From Schistosoma mansoni (Eukaryota; Platyhelminthes; Trematoda; Strigeidida; Schistosomatidae), in NCBI RefSeq assembly GCF_000237925.1, contig NC_031495.1:8781852-8845851 (forward strand): DNA of 64,000 bases, given 5' to 3'. Below the pieces are notes generated by a model that searched no databases, was not told the origin of the DNA, and saw nothing but the letters and a program-made list of their open reading frames with translations. Shown one piece after another: positions 11,576 through 25,600 of the stretch. Numbering within the stretch: position 1 is the first letter of the stretch; each line of letters opens with the position of its first letter. The translations under genes were made by a program, and so were the position numbers.

Positions 11576-13103
11576 CTATGAATCGATTCATCTGGTAAAC
11601 CATTTAGTTGCAAACAATGACTCTAGTCAGTTTTATGGTTCCTATAGGCACTCGAATAATAATAATAATAATATCAATGTAAAAATGTTTGAAGTGGTCG
11701 TAAAAAGAATATGTAGTAGTCATCATTTTGAATTTACCCTTTGTGATACATCGTGACTGCATAGTTTCATTCGGGCTATTGAATGAATGACAAGCAAACG
11801 GTAATTATAACTTTTCATTTAAATTTGATTAACTGACTGCCTTCAATCGTCAAAGTAACATGAACAGGAGTCTGAAATTAATAAAACTTGTGCAAATGAT
11901 AGAGTGATATCCTATAAACCTCTAATCTAGATTGAAGCATCTCAATACACCTTAACACAGAAATTATTGTTTAAGATGACTCATAGTATGTATATGTACT
12001 ACTGTACTTCTGGTTGCTGTATTTTGTGATATTGTGGTGTATCCCAACCTAAGTACTTGTTCACTACAATAAAACTGAAGACTGGGCTAGAAGAAGAGTA
12101 TATGTTTTGTACTAACAACAGTTAGGATTGTTATTAACATGAAACTCGAGCTTGACCATGTTAGTCTAGTGATAGCCAGAAATTGTATACATGTGTGTAA
12201 ATAAACATACCCTAGAATCTTAAAGACTAATCACTTCTCTGGATATTGATCTACCTGGACTCATAATAGTTTAACTACAAAAGTTTCGTGAATTCTTAAT
12301 ACACACAACACATAATTAATCATAATACTTCTCCATAGATCACTGACCATTATGTCCCCGTTACCAAAGCATAGTGAGTTTTCTGATTCTCATGTGAAGA
12401 AACACCATAAAAATACATGGATTTACAGATACTACTAATTTACTTCAGGTTAATTAATGACTATGTAGAATGTAGTGAATGTGATTAGTTTAGGCTACTG
12501 AAGATTGATTATATATTTTGATGTATTTTTAAAGAAAGTGTTTAACAAACTCCCAAATAAATGTATAAAATAACTGTAATTTCTGATAAATAGTCCTTTT
12601 TAGCTCAATGAGTATGTATTCTAAACAACATCAGATATCACGTTGCTATCACTGATTTGTTATAAGCTTGAATCTATACATCCAGAATAACATTACAACG
12701 GTCACAAAGATGGAGTAGATTGGTCGGTATGGCTTTTAAAATGCGTAGATTGATTTCATCCGATCCATCAACACGAGAACTTTTAGAACTATCCAGATAC
12801 ATTAGTTTTTTTTCAAATGCCTGGTCACTCAATTCTTTATCTTTATTTTCAGAAAATTAACTGATTAATTACTGCTCAGGTTCATGTAGATTTAACTACG
12901 TAAAACAGATGTACACGTATGTTGTCTTCCCAAAAGTCTAATAGGTTTTTGGTCCAGTGGTCATTGTAACTCTTTCAACAAACTTAGGTTGATTATCATA
13001 AAAGTTGCCAGTTGTTCATCATCATTGTAAGTAGAAAATTTTTAGGAAGGAAAATTAATATCCAAATAAGTTGATTACACAATCACTCAAACTACTTTTT
13101 CAT
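11576..13103. other. Neurexin 3' flank, possible 3' UTR in its upper part
   Basis: If exon 11 is real, the 3' UTR begins at 13103. An AATAAA on the minus strand at about 12846-12841 is the nearest poly(A) candidate. Below that I see nothing supported. Confidence 0.4.
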
Positions 13104-13139
13104 TTAAAAGTAGTATTCTAATCCACAGTGTATAATTGC
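13104..13139 (-). CDS. Candidate neurexin terminal exon 11 (C-terminus ending EYYF)
   Basis: A 36-nt open segment after acceptor gattttag at 13140 encodes AIIHCGLEYYF and a TAA. It is in phase 0 with the CAG|GTTAGT donor of exon 10, so splicing gives an 889-residue protein with a hydrophobic, PDZ-ligand-like end. Vertebrate neurexins end EYYV. An AATAAA on the same strand lies about 260 nt downstream (near 12841-12846). Intron length would be 2.7 kb and the pyrimidine tract is modest. The evidence is motif plus phase only, without transcript support. Confidence 0.5.
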   Translation of the reverse strand, partial: AIIHCGLEYYF

Positions 13140-14780
13140 CTAAAATCATTTATGTAGGAATGCAAAAATGTAATGATATTGTGTTTTCTAGCCTGAATGA
13201 TTGGATCTTGAATTTCTCATTAAATGTTTGGGCAGTATTAATAACAAATATTAAGTACAAAAGTAATCCATTTTATCACTGAGGAAAAATACAGATCAGC
13301 AAAGAAAGTTTCCTCGTTTCAACAATATCATTTCCTGAAGTCATACAGTCTTATAATGATTTAATGAATATATGGGTCTATGAAATTCTAGAAAAATATT
13401 AAGTCTTAAAAAGTCTTGAGATTTCAAGTACCAAAAGACAGTTACGTAATGATCTAGAAGCGAATCAAAAACAGGAAGATGAAAATAATTTACCGGTCAG
13501 AAGTAGGACAGACAATTGTTCACTTGATAGATATGAAGAAGTAATGAAAAACGTAAACATCATGATAACAATTGCGTGATAATTATATGTTATAAGTGGG
13601 TAATCATAAGTCATTGAAATGTAAACGATAACACGCAAAATGTAAGGGGTGTTAAGGAAATGAATATGAGATTGTATACAAAGTTGAGGCCTGAGCTACT
13701 TAAATGTTTTAAATTATTCAATGAACAGTATTTTGATTGTGTTTGCTTTGAGACCAATTGTTTTAGTGCACAGATTATTTTGAAAAAAGATTCTGATGGG
13801 GTAACGTACTCAGAATTGATGAAATACTCTTGTATTGAGTTATTGATTGTTTTGCATTCACCTTTTAAATTTCACTATGGGTAACGTTCTAAGATGCGTT
13901 TAGATAACGTTTGCTTTGTGTGGTCAATATAACCTTCTTTACAAGAGCAAGTTAGCTTATAAATGCATATTGATCTGGCCCAAATCAAAAGTACATCTTT
14001 ACACATCCAAGAATATTAGATCGAATGGAGAAGATGATACAAAATTTAACAGTGTACAATATTTTCCTTAGAGATTATGTCGCTCGTTATGTCAGAATGT
14101 CTACTATCATAGTTTCTCTTTCAAACTCAATATTCATGAAGAGAGATTTCCTTTAAACCAGAAATGATCTTTTATATTTTAGTTTTGTTTTCAAGTCACT
14201 TTAAATGAACCTAAACTAATCATCATTTTCGACCAATGGTTATCTGATCTGGGGTAGTACATTGTCTAATTTTTTTCAAGTAGCATAGTCATCTAACTCT
14301 CAGTGATACAAAGTGAATTAGATTCCTTTCTCTGATTAGTGGAGGCCAACTTTGTAAATTCATGTATTGATCATTTCATGTTAATTTTCTGTTTATGAAT
14401 GTTTATAGCGGATCGTCTAACCATTTCAATAGGATATCGAGGAAGTGAAACTCCGAGTTCACCTCTGCTTGTAATTCCAATTCAGTTGTACGATGTTAAT
14501 TATTGAATTTATCCAAGGTAATAGAGGAGTAGATATTTTTTTGTATTCAATTTTTGTATAAACGCAAGCTCTTGATAATTAACTAAAGTATCATATTCTC
14601 CAGATTAACGATGAAGCAATCGGCCAGAAAAGAGATCAGCGGTGAAATCATCGCTTCACTAACGGTTTATCCATAAAACTAATTATTAAGTTTAATCAAC
14701 TATACAAGCTATATTGAAGCAGTAATCTCAATTATAAATGAATATGTTTGTGCAGTATTGACTAGTGAAACAAATAATTA
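13140..14780. other. Candidate final neurexin intron, no other gene
   Basis: The plus-strand 74-residue frame at 13660 lacks splice context and family resemblance. Confidence 0.45.
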
Positions 14781-14784
14781 TCCT

Positions 14785-15150
14785 GTTGGAATTATTACAG
14801 AATATTCTATGCAAAGAGACAATGTACAACGGTAGTGAAGTGAGTAAGGACACGAGTGGGAACTATACAATGTACCTGACAGGCTATCTCACTGAAATCT
14901 AACAACCACACAGTAAACAGTTAATTTGCCAACTATCAATCAATTGTCTCAATCTTGACCGTTCCTTCTGCAAATATCAGTCCATCTTCTCTTATTTCAT
15001 TGTCCATGCATTTTAATACCAATCACGTTCCGCTTCCGTTTTTATCTCATCGGTCTTCTAATGAAATACATTCTCTACCTGACCATTGTCATATACTACT
15101 TATGTGAATGTAAGCAACCGACACCACAGTACTGTAACATTAACCTTTGG
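14785..15150 (-). repeat. Dispersed repeat R4, minus-strand copy
   Basis: Inverted relative to 1.37 kb; ends near ATATACTACTTATGTGAATG and contains CATTGTCCATGCATTTTAAT. It lies between neurexin exon 10 and the candidate exon 11, in sense orientation. Confidence 0.6.
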
Positions 15151-15557
15151 AAATGAAAATTACTTAATTCTTTAAAAAAATGTTTTCAAGTTTATCTTTT
15201 TTTTCAGTAATCAGATCTTTGTTATGTTTAATATGATATAAATTAAATAGTAATACATCACAATGCTTATGATAGTATCCTTTAATAAAAGTTTACTATA
15301 TGAAATGTCTTCGATTCATCATTCAACAACGCCAAATATCTTTGAAGGAAGTTGAAAATCTAATGAATGTAAACAGATGAAAATGTTCATTTTGTTCAGA
15401 TCTATTTTGATTATGTAATAGAATGTAATTTACAAATGGTTAGCCTATTTTATTCACGTGATGATGTCATAAACCATGCACGTATCTATGACTGAATGCA
15501 GAGTAATCAACGGTTTCCTTTTTGGTAATGCCGTAAAAATGTACATCTGATCATGAA

Positions 15558-15602
15558 ATAATAATAATAATAATGATAATAATAATAATAATAATAATAA
15601 TA
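15558..15602. repeat. (TAA)n microsatellite
   Basis: About fourteen AAT/TAA units with one GAT interruption. It makes a spurious poly-leucine frame on the minus strand. Confidence 0.95.
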
Positions 15603-15825
15603 TGGTATCACTTGTTACCCCACATGTAAAGACTGAATGATCAACATACATAACTGGGGATAAACGAGAATGCTTTTTGTACAATTCTAGCATAGTTCAT
15701 GTATTCTATTATATTGACATCTTGTATATATGATAAAATCAATGTTGGATGGTTCATTGACTATCGATGAAATGCACTAGGTATGTTTAGAATGAACTAA
15801 TCTTATAATCATAAGTTAGATCTGT

Positions 15826-16660
15826 TTAATCAAAACTAACCTGAATAGGTGATAATGTACATTTTTCTGAATCATCTATTAGAACTTTATTTACATTGAT
15901 ATGACATATATGTGATATAGGATTGTTATGTATTATACATTTGTTTTCAGTCATTGATGAATTGATTGGAAGATTAACGGATTCATTTACAAAAATCAAA
16001 GAAGTTGGTTTAATATTGGATACAGATGGGTTTCTTTGACTGCATGATAATGTAGGGGTATAATTTAAAGATGAGACAGATTGATCTGTATAATCTTCGA
16101 AATATTTTGAGACTATATTAGAATTCATATCATTTAATTTTAATGAATGATCAGTTGGACTATGATTAGTATCTACAGATTTACGTGAAGAACATTGATG
16201 GTGTTGTTTGTCAAGTGTAATTTTTCTTGGATATGAACGGTGATTGTTTAAATATTTAGTATAGTGACATTTATATGCTAGAAATGTGAGAAAGATGAAT
16301 AAAACAAGGCTAATACAAGTTAAACAAGCTAACAACCATATATTAATTTGTTTATTAACCCCCTTTAATTGAATGTATAAATTCCCTTTTTTACGATTCA
16401 TCTGATATTGGTTGGTATTATGTGTATGATTATTATTATTGGATGTTTCATTCGAAATAATGGTGTAGTTTTTAAAAGTAGACAATGAAAATCCTAAAAT
16501 GGAATTAGTAATCTGTGAAGATTGTGATGATCTTTCTAGGATATTTGTAATTACATCTTTGTTGTTGTAGTCATCTTGACTGATATATGTTGTTGCACTG
16601 TCAGCGGGAATGTTTGATGAACTCTGAATATCAACATTTTTCGACTCAAATGATAGTAAC
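15826..16660 (-). CDS. Neurexin exon 10: stalk, transmembrane helix and cytoplasmic tail
   Basis: Acceptor tatttctag at 16661. The open frame extends 18 codons further upstream, but those are intron. It encodes a 100-residue Ser/Asn/Thr-rich stalk with several N-x-S/T sites, the span [20 protein letters not shown], then a basic stop-transfer start ([11 protein letters not shown]) and about 145 polar cytoplasmic residues. Reading straight through ends at TAA (15828-15826) with the tail VSFD. A CAG|GTTAGT donor lies at 15841/15840, so this exon may instead be spliced to a small terminal exon (next entry). Confidence 0.85.
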
Positions 16661-19600
16661 CTAGAAATAGTAAAACAGATAATAATAATAGTAGGTAAAA
16701 TAAATGAAATCAAGGGAATAGAAGGTCAGTGGGTGATTTTCAATTGATTCTTGGGGTGAGTATTGAAGATGTTGGAAATTTTTGAGCTATTTCATCAGTT
16801 TTCATTGTTTGAGTTTTTATTGTATGATTACTACATAATTGAACTATTATGGTTCTATATTTCACTTTCTTATAAGCTTCTATTCGTCCTGTCAACTATT
16901 GCTATGCACTTCACTGTCCTTCAGTTATTGTTAATTATATATTTACAATTTAGCTTGTTCATTACCATATTTTGCTTATTAATGTGTCAACTATGACGTT
17001 TTTCAAGGTCTGATGTTGTCCGTTATGTCTGTATGTAGACTCATGTGTGCTTGAAATATAATCATCGAAGCTTTCCGGCGGTGTTCTTTTATTCAAAGGA
17101 AAGGAGAAGCCGTTTATATCAGTGGACTAATAATAGTCAAGGTTTCCCGTCATTGTTCCAGGTCAGTGTTTCTAACCTAAAAATGTCATTGGTTGAGTAA
17201 CTAGTTGACAGATGGACAAGTGTCCTCGGATTTGAGAAGAATAAATCGGAATTTTGAACAGAGTTATTTCCTGAGACACTAACTAAGGAAGTGAAGGCTA
17301 GCAAACATTATAATATCAACCGTGAAACGTCTTTGAGAAAAATCATTGGTGGAATTACATAAAATTAAATATTTAGTAATTTTAAACAATTCAGGTCACA
17401 TGATTACATCTGGTAGTCTACATTTTCCTTTTATCATCACCCATTATTTATTGAAGCCACGATTTAGATTGAACATGGTAAATTATGTAAATGTAATCTG
17501 AATTAATAAATAGTGTCATGACATGAAGCACTAGTGTATAAAAAGTTACTATAAATTAGAAGAACTACTTATTACAGTAGGCCATCTTTTAGACAAGAGC
17601 TATAAAGTGGATTCATGTAATCCGTTTGAAGATATCGATAAGCACTCCAATTCTATTTTACTCAAATCCCCAGAAAGCACGGCAAATTGAGGTCATAAAC
17701 TTGAGGTTTGTGTTCATAAAAATTCAACAAGTAATTCCCAAATAACCTGATAACCTTGTGACTCATTGTTCCCCTGATTAATTGTAACCACAATCTTCTG
17801 AGTTGAACTCATATATATATTGCGTAATAAGCTGTTCTCAATATTCCAGAACTATCAACTCAAACAAATGTAGGACATTAATTCTTAGCTTCTTTCACAT
17901 AACACTCCACTTATTTTAATGGTGATGAATAATCCACTCAGTTTGAAGTTCTTCGGAACATGTTCAATGTTAACTTTCAATACAAAATGATTGTGAGCAG
18001 CCGATGAGAAATCAAGAAATATAATGAATTCGTATAATTCTTCACCCATGCCTGTTCTAGCTTTATGTGAATTCATCATATTCTACAAATATTGTCGTTC
18101 TTACTTTGTTTACTAGCGACAAATGAAACGTGATCATTTAGAATGGATGGTTAAAACAGATAAAATGATAAAGATATTGAAAGTAGCTCGAATATTAGAA
18201 AAAGTAACTTTGATTTCTAAAGATGACCTCAGCATTAAAATTTTTAATCATTATCCAACTAATTTTGTCCCTAATACAGGAAACATTAGATGTTTTAAAT
18301 TACAAATCACATTATAAACAATGATGGATAGCGGCTAGCAGTGGAACACAGGACGCGCGTTTCTTCTTATTTAGGACTCGTCAGCTGGATATAACTGGAT
18401 CTCAGAGTTGAAGTTCACTCTGGGACTTGAACTCACTACCGTTTGCTTCAAACGCCATCGCAATATCCACTTTGCTAAGCTGAAACGTGTTTCTCGAAAC
18501 ATGGTTTATTCTTGTCATTTTTTAGAATCTTTTCTAGTACTTGGTAAGCCTCATTTGAGTGGTAACCTTCGCGTTATGAAACTGTTTCAATAATTTTGTG
18601 TATAATCCAGGAAAATCAAAATTAAATATCTAATATATGGGCATTTACCTAATACATTTGGCATATTTTCTAACTTACTCATCAACTGAACGTGATATGG
18701 CTAAAAGCGGTTGAAACGTGGGCACATATTCAACTTTCCCAAATCTTTCCACTTGAATAAATGGTAGATATGATAGACCCGCAGCTAGGTCATTCAACAA
18801 CAGACCATTATAATACACACCTAAAGGTGGATAACAAACAGAGAATATTAAATTAAACATGAAAATGTAAATTAAACGTGTACACTATGTAAAACGACTC
18901 ATACAGGCATAGAAACAGCAATAGTTCAAGATGATAGATTCCATTACTCGCTTAAAAGTATCAGATACGATATCAAGAAGTTTACCGGAATGAACAGACC
19001 ACTCAACTATCCTCAATAATCTGAGTTTAACTTCATTAGCAGGATAATTACACTGACATAATTCCACTCACAGAAAATCCATGATTACAAGTCTTAATAT
19101 TATGTGGCACTAATGGTTGTTCTTAGAGTCACACCATTAAGATCAATGTTAGAGGAATTTAGAAGTCAAGATTTGATAAATCCACCATGTTTCTGACTTC
19201 AAAATAGTTACAGAAATAGAGCATATCCTTATAAGCATTCAAAAACATTTTTATTTCTGTCAGTTACCCTGTCATAATCCACCGATATGTTCAATAATTT
19301 TCTTACTACTGTTCATAACGCTTCTTTATATGGCCGTTTAAAATCGTGAGATTACAGCTCTTCAAGACATTTGAACTAACACAAATACTCCATTTTGCCG
19401 ATCTAAGAAAATTTGACACAAAAACCATTCAAAGAGCGATTATCTAGGATTGTGTAATAGATTGTACGAAAATGACTACACAATTGGAGTGTGAGTCATT
19501 AAGTAATGTCATTACGAAATATGGTAAAACCGACTGACTAAAACCTCTTTACATGTCTAATTGTTAAACAAAAAAGAATTATTTTCTCATAATAAAAACT

Positions 19601-22600
19601 AAGATATCGGGATTTCCGACTTGCCAACAATAAATTCTATTTATGAACGATTGAGGATTCTTCTTATACGACTCAACAAGTAGGAACTTTGATAGACTGG
19701 CTATCTGTCACACAACAACACTATACCACTAATGAACCACACTGATAAAGAAGTAACTTCCAGGATAACAGAATTCAGAATACTACAAAGGAATGGTTTT
19801 TATTTTTATAGTAACAAGTAACGACCTTAGGACACATAACACGTCGAACTAAAAGCAATAGCAACCAATCAGGTGGCAGTAAATATTAATGAGAAAATAT
19901 ATGAAAAATGTCGTCAAAATTATCATTTGAAGAAAGAACTAACATGTAATAACGTAGAACTAGACAACCTGATCTGCTTCTAGAACTTCAGAAGTCCAGT
20001 TTCGTAACAATGAATGAAATATACTTCCAAGTCTACTGAAACCGAAAAGTTTTCTCTTTTATTTAACTTAAATTTTTCTTTTTTATGATTGTTAGCTCTG
20101 AGATTAATTACCCTGCCAGAGTAGTTTTATACGTAAATATGCATAGGCGATAAATAAATATATTAAAATCCACACACAAATGAACTAGATAGAAATGTTC
20201 ATCTAAGAATTAAACAAATGACATAATATGTAACATATATGATACTAGCATCATTTAACAATATGTTTATAAGCGGTACAATATTCCACCACAGAAGCAT
20301 ACATAAAGTTGCATGAGTCTCACCGGATCACACTACAGAGAACCAAAAAATTCAAAAGATCAATAAGAGGTGTGAGAACGAAGAGAGGAGCTAACATAGC
20401 TTCAGATGAAGCTAAAGAAGCACTGTGTATTGGAGAAACAAAATTATAAAGGTATAATACAGCTTATTTTCGAGATACTGACAAATTCAAGATAACTCTC
20501 AGCAACAGGTTCCAAGCCTTACAAGATCTACTCAACAAAAAAAGGGAAATATTATGGAGAACAACTAGAAACGGACTAAAGATGCACCAATTTCAACGCT
20601 TCAGTATGTTCTGGACCGCAAGAAGCATCATCATAAGGAATGGATCTCTTTCGAAACCCAAACAAGATCCAAGTAAGGGAGAAGAAGAAGACAGAAATCA
20701 AAAACAGCCGTAAGAAAGCAGAGAAGATGAAGGCACAAACTGAATGTACAGAAGCAAACAAGTAAGTGAAGAGGGCATTAAAGGCGACAAGCAGAAATAC
20801 GTCGAAGACCTAACAGTGACAGCGGAAAAAGCTGCAAGAGAGGGTAATATGAAACAACTACATGGCAAAATGAAGAAACTAGCACGAAAATATAGTAAAT
20901 CAAAGTGACTGGTCAAAGATAAAAACGGCAAGTCAATCACTGAGATTTAAGAGCAGAGGAACAGGTGGGTAGAACACTTTGAAGAACTACGGAGATGCTC
21001 AACGTTATATTCAGGAAGATTTGAGAGGGAGACCAAGTACTGATAAACTAGAAAGAAGGATGTTTCATCAAGAAACCAAAGAAAGATCTCAGTAAGTGTG
21101 AGAACTAAAAACACATCACACTACTATCGATACCGGGGACGGTTTTTAACAATACTTTTCTAACTGAGTGGAAGATTTGGTAGACACCCAACCTCGTGAT
21201 CAACAGGCCGGATTCCGTGAGGATAGATCGTGTATCTCCAAATTGTGACACTGCGGATAATTTTTAAACAATCAATTGGATGAAACTCATTACAATCCAC
21301 TGACTTCATCTATTATGAGAAGGCATTCGACAACGTGGTTAGGAGAACTTTATGGAACCGTCTTCATCATTATGATGTATCCGAGAAGATTATGACTATC
21401 ATAGGGATGGACTATACTCGAAAGTGGTTCATGGAGACAGCTCATAATCGCATTTCAATTGACGACCATTGACAGGGAAGACTGTTTACACCCATTTTTT
21501 CGCTTCCTTCTGGTGGTTGACTGGGTTATGAAGACCTCGGAATCTTACCAGTAACAAGAACTACAATGGACAGTTAAGAACCAGCTAGACAATCTGAACT
21601 TTTCAGATGAACTAGCCTTTCTATCTCATACACATCAACAAAAGCAGGTGAAGACAGCCAGTGTAGCAGCAGTCATTGCATTATTAGGCCTCAACAAAAA
21701 CACAAGGAAAAAACGAAATCTTAACATACAGCACAATGAGCACCAACCAAATATTACTTGAGGAAAAAGCTATTGGAGAAGTGGGCAGTCTTATGTACTT
21801 GCGCAGTGTCACTGACAAACAAAGAGAATCTGATGCAGTTGTGGAGTGACGGACTGGCAAAGTAAGGGCGGTACTCCTATAATTGAATAATATTTGGAAC
21901 TCGAAAATAACTATCATCCAGCACCAAAATCATAATTTTCAACACAAACGTAAGGAGCTAAAACTTGAAGAACTACTAAGATTATAATCAAAAACGTATA
22001 GGTATTTATAAACAGATTTTTGACTAAGATATCCCACATCCGTTGGCCAGACACCATCAGCAACAACCTACTATGGTAGGGGACAAACAAGCTCCTAGAT
22101 CAAGAGGAAATTAGGAAAGACGCTGACGGTGGATGGGAAACACATTACTGAAACCATCAAACTGCATCACGAGGCAAGCCCTAACTCAGATTCCTGAAGG
22201 CAAAAGGAAAACAGAAAGATCAAAAAACAAATTTCTCCGGGAACCCAAGGCAGATATCAAAAGGCTAAATAATACTTGTCACCAACTAGAAAGAAGATAC
22301 CAGCACGGAGTCGGTTGGAGATCTCTGGTTGGCGACTCAAGTTCCACGAGGGGCAACAGCCAAAAGTGCGTAACGAAATGGTATTAGTTAAGTACAAGAT
22401 AATCATATGAGACCATTACTAAATGCAATGTTTAGAGGTAAATTAAAATTACATTCAATATAGTCAGCTTATAAAATTACAGATCGAAGGTGTTTTGACT
22501 TTATAAAAGGCCGTCGCCAATTTGTTATGATCTTATGTCCGGCTTTTTATCACGTGAATTATCCGCCAATCGAAACACGACTTTTCCGATCTTAACACTG

Positions 22601-25600
22601 TGACAAGTCAATGACGTTCAACCAGTATGAGTAGTCTAGCGTACTTATTGGTCCCTTGTCCGCCAACCCTTCCAATTGAGTCCAGAACACTAATTACAGC
22701 TTCCGCTATGCGAATCTATGCAAATCATTTATTTCAAGCATACTCGGTTTATATACCAGACAGACAGACCGCATCACACCATAAAATAGAATATAACATT
22801 TGTACAAGATCAAGCCAAATGTGGCTGTGAACGTGGGAGACAATAATCAATAAACTGAATATAATTTAAGGACAGTAAATCGTATAATAATAATTCATAG
22901 GTCAGAATGAAGCTTATAATAAGATGAATATAGATATGCACAATCTAATTACTGAATAGTTAAACAATAAGAATATGTATAGAATAATCGTCCATTAATA
23001 GTTACCGGGATGGTGATATGAACGACAATTCTATATGGTTATTCCATCTTTTAGTTTCTAGTACTAGTACAGATTGCAAAAAGATAAAATCATTTAAAAC
23101 CTACTACAATTGACATGTTTCCCATTTTAGTGCCTGTTCGTATGCCGAGTAAATTATTTGAATGACTCAAACGTATAGAACATGCCAAAAACTAGGTGTC
23201 AAAAACACAATTACAAAATTCACAGTAGAGTGATTTTACTGGTGGACAAATGAAGGTTATCGTGATGACCATATGAATAATATAGAGTGAATGAACTTGG
23301 AGGATTATAGTGAAATATGTTTGGACTTTCAAATGCATCCATACGTCTCAACATAGTGTATACGATGTTGAGTCACTCAGACCAGTGACTATATTACAAC
23401 TTGATTCGATCGACAATAAGAAGGGCTTAGCATATATGAAATTAATCACTGTCCGACGATCCATCAATTGTAATTATATCTCAGTCCTAGAGAAGATCAG
23501 TCTCTATGAATTTAGGTAACACAGAATTAAACCCATAGTTCCCTAAAGATTATGTGTACACATTGCTGATGAATTCCAAATACTATAAAACCCATGTCCA
23601 GGGTTTCCTGTTGACTGCTTCTACTCACAACCTTGGACACATGGACCGTGGAAAGATAAAATAATATTTAAGTTTAGATGAGAACAGACAAAATGTAAAA
23701 CCTCTGAAAAAACTGGGAGAAATGCAAAGGTGCAAAAGAAACTAAGAAGCAAACTTACAACAGAAAATGTATTACGACTGATGAAAACTAATCAACAAAA
23801 TGACAGACATTGTCTTAATGATAATGAAACATCAACTGACAAGTATCCTGAATTTGCAACAAATATTATAATATTATACTAGACAGAGAAAGATATTTCT
23901 TATGTATATATATATAAACAGTTCTGTTTTACTGGCAAACTGCGCTATTATATCCCTGTTTTGTTCAGTTACTCCAAGCATAGATCTCATGGCAAAATGT
24001 TTCTACTTGCGTGTTATCTTAAGGCATTTGAATTCTTTCATAGATTATCATTATCTTTGTATTTATGTTAGACAAGTCATGATTCTTAATTGTCAATATC
24101 TATCAATCCTTCATTGTGAAATAATGACAGTTTTTAAGTGAAGCGAAAATTTCCATTCAGATATTTTAATGAAAAGTAAATAGTGCGACTAAAGATTTTC
24201 TCATCATTTTGGTTTGTCCTCATGTTGCTACACTAATACTGAGTGAAATCCAAATTATTCCATTGAATAAACAGCATGACTTACGTGACCATCTTTTGTA
24301 TCTTTATAGAAATGAACAACTCCCCTATGCATAAACTAAGTCTTTACACTTTAAAAAATTTTTAAAGCTCGTCTTTCTTTTCTGGGCATCGGTATATTTT
24401 AAACCAAAGATAAGTCAAACAGATTTTCATTAAAATCTCTAGAATTACAGAAAAAGGATAGTAATGTTTAATCCAAATAAAATTGAATATAAGCGTCTTA
24501 GAAATAGTTAGTAAGATGAAGGAAAAATAAAGGATGTCTTACGTTTCCATTAAATATTGGTAAATGTTGTTTGCTACTACGTTTAGTGTGTTTCCTGGAG
24601 TCTCGAGAAGATGTAGGTCATCTGAAACCCTACACGTGAACCACATTTTCAGAACATTCGTTAAACATGCGGCAAAGACTTCACTCATATTTGGCGCTCT
24701 TTTTATACTGCTCAGTTTGAATATAAGAATAGTTTGGAGGCTATATGAAGGGGCTTGGAAAGTCAGTAACAAGTAATTAAGCAGCAGACTTATCGTTTAC
24801 CAGCTCTCCAATTGGATATTATGTAATTTGCTTAACTATACCTACGTATTTTAATTAGTCCATCCGCCGTTCAGTCTTTTAGTCAGTATAGCAGTAATAA
24901 GGAAGTTTCGACAAGATATAATAAAATTGATTCGAGAAAAAAGTAATCGTCTAACAGTTCAAATGAAAACCATATCAAGTTGAATTCTTTCTGAGCTGGT
25001 TGATCGAATTTTTCCATTGATGTTTAAGACTGTAATTGATCAATCTCTTATTGGCATATGTGCATCCCGTACGGATTTCCTAGACACTGCTTCATATCAC
25101 AAACATTACAGGCAGAGATGGATAGTGGCCAGAAGTGGAATCCAGTACGCGCGTTTCATCTTATTTGAGACTCGTCAGCTGGATTTACATGCATCTCAGA
25201 GTTGATGTCCGCTTAGGAACTCAAAACCGGTATAGTTCGCTTCAAACTCCATCACGTTATCCACATATCAACTGCGTCCAGATAGTCACTAACCTGTGTA
25301 TTGTATTGAATTTTAAATTCATTTTGTATTGGTTGTTTGAATGTGCTCATCATTGTTTAGGACTGTAATTGATCAATCACTTATTGGCACGCGTGCATCC
25401 TAGGCGAATTGCCTCGATACTGCCTCGAATCACAAGCATTTGAATGATAATATTTTAACTTCGTCTTGTTGAACTATCGTTCATTGTGAAAAATTGACTT
25501 GATTAAGCAATTTTTAAACGTGCACTCTCAGTATAATAAGGGACTCGAAGCCTGCAATGATTCTTGTGTCTTGTGGAATTTATGATACGATACCCAAAGA

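Noticed and set aside
15454-15693. Poly-leucine 79-residue ORF
   Set aside because: Product of the (TAA)n microsatellite read on the minus strand.
16661-16713. 18 extra codons ([18 protein letters not shown]) in front of neurexin exon 10
   Set aside because: They lie before a good acceptor (tatttctag) whose use matches the phase of exon 9. They look like a signal peptide but are intronic pyrimidine tract read in frame.
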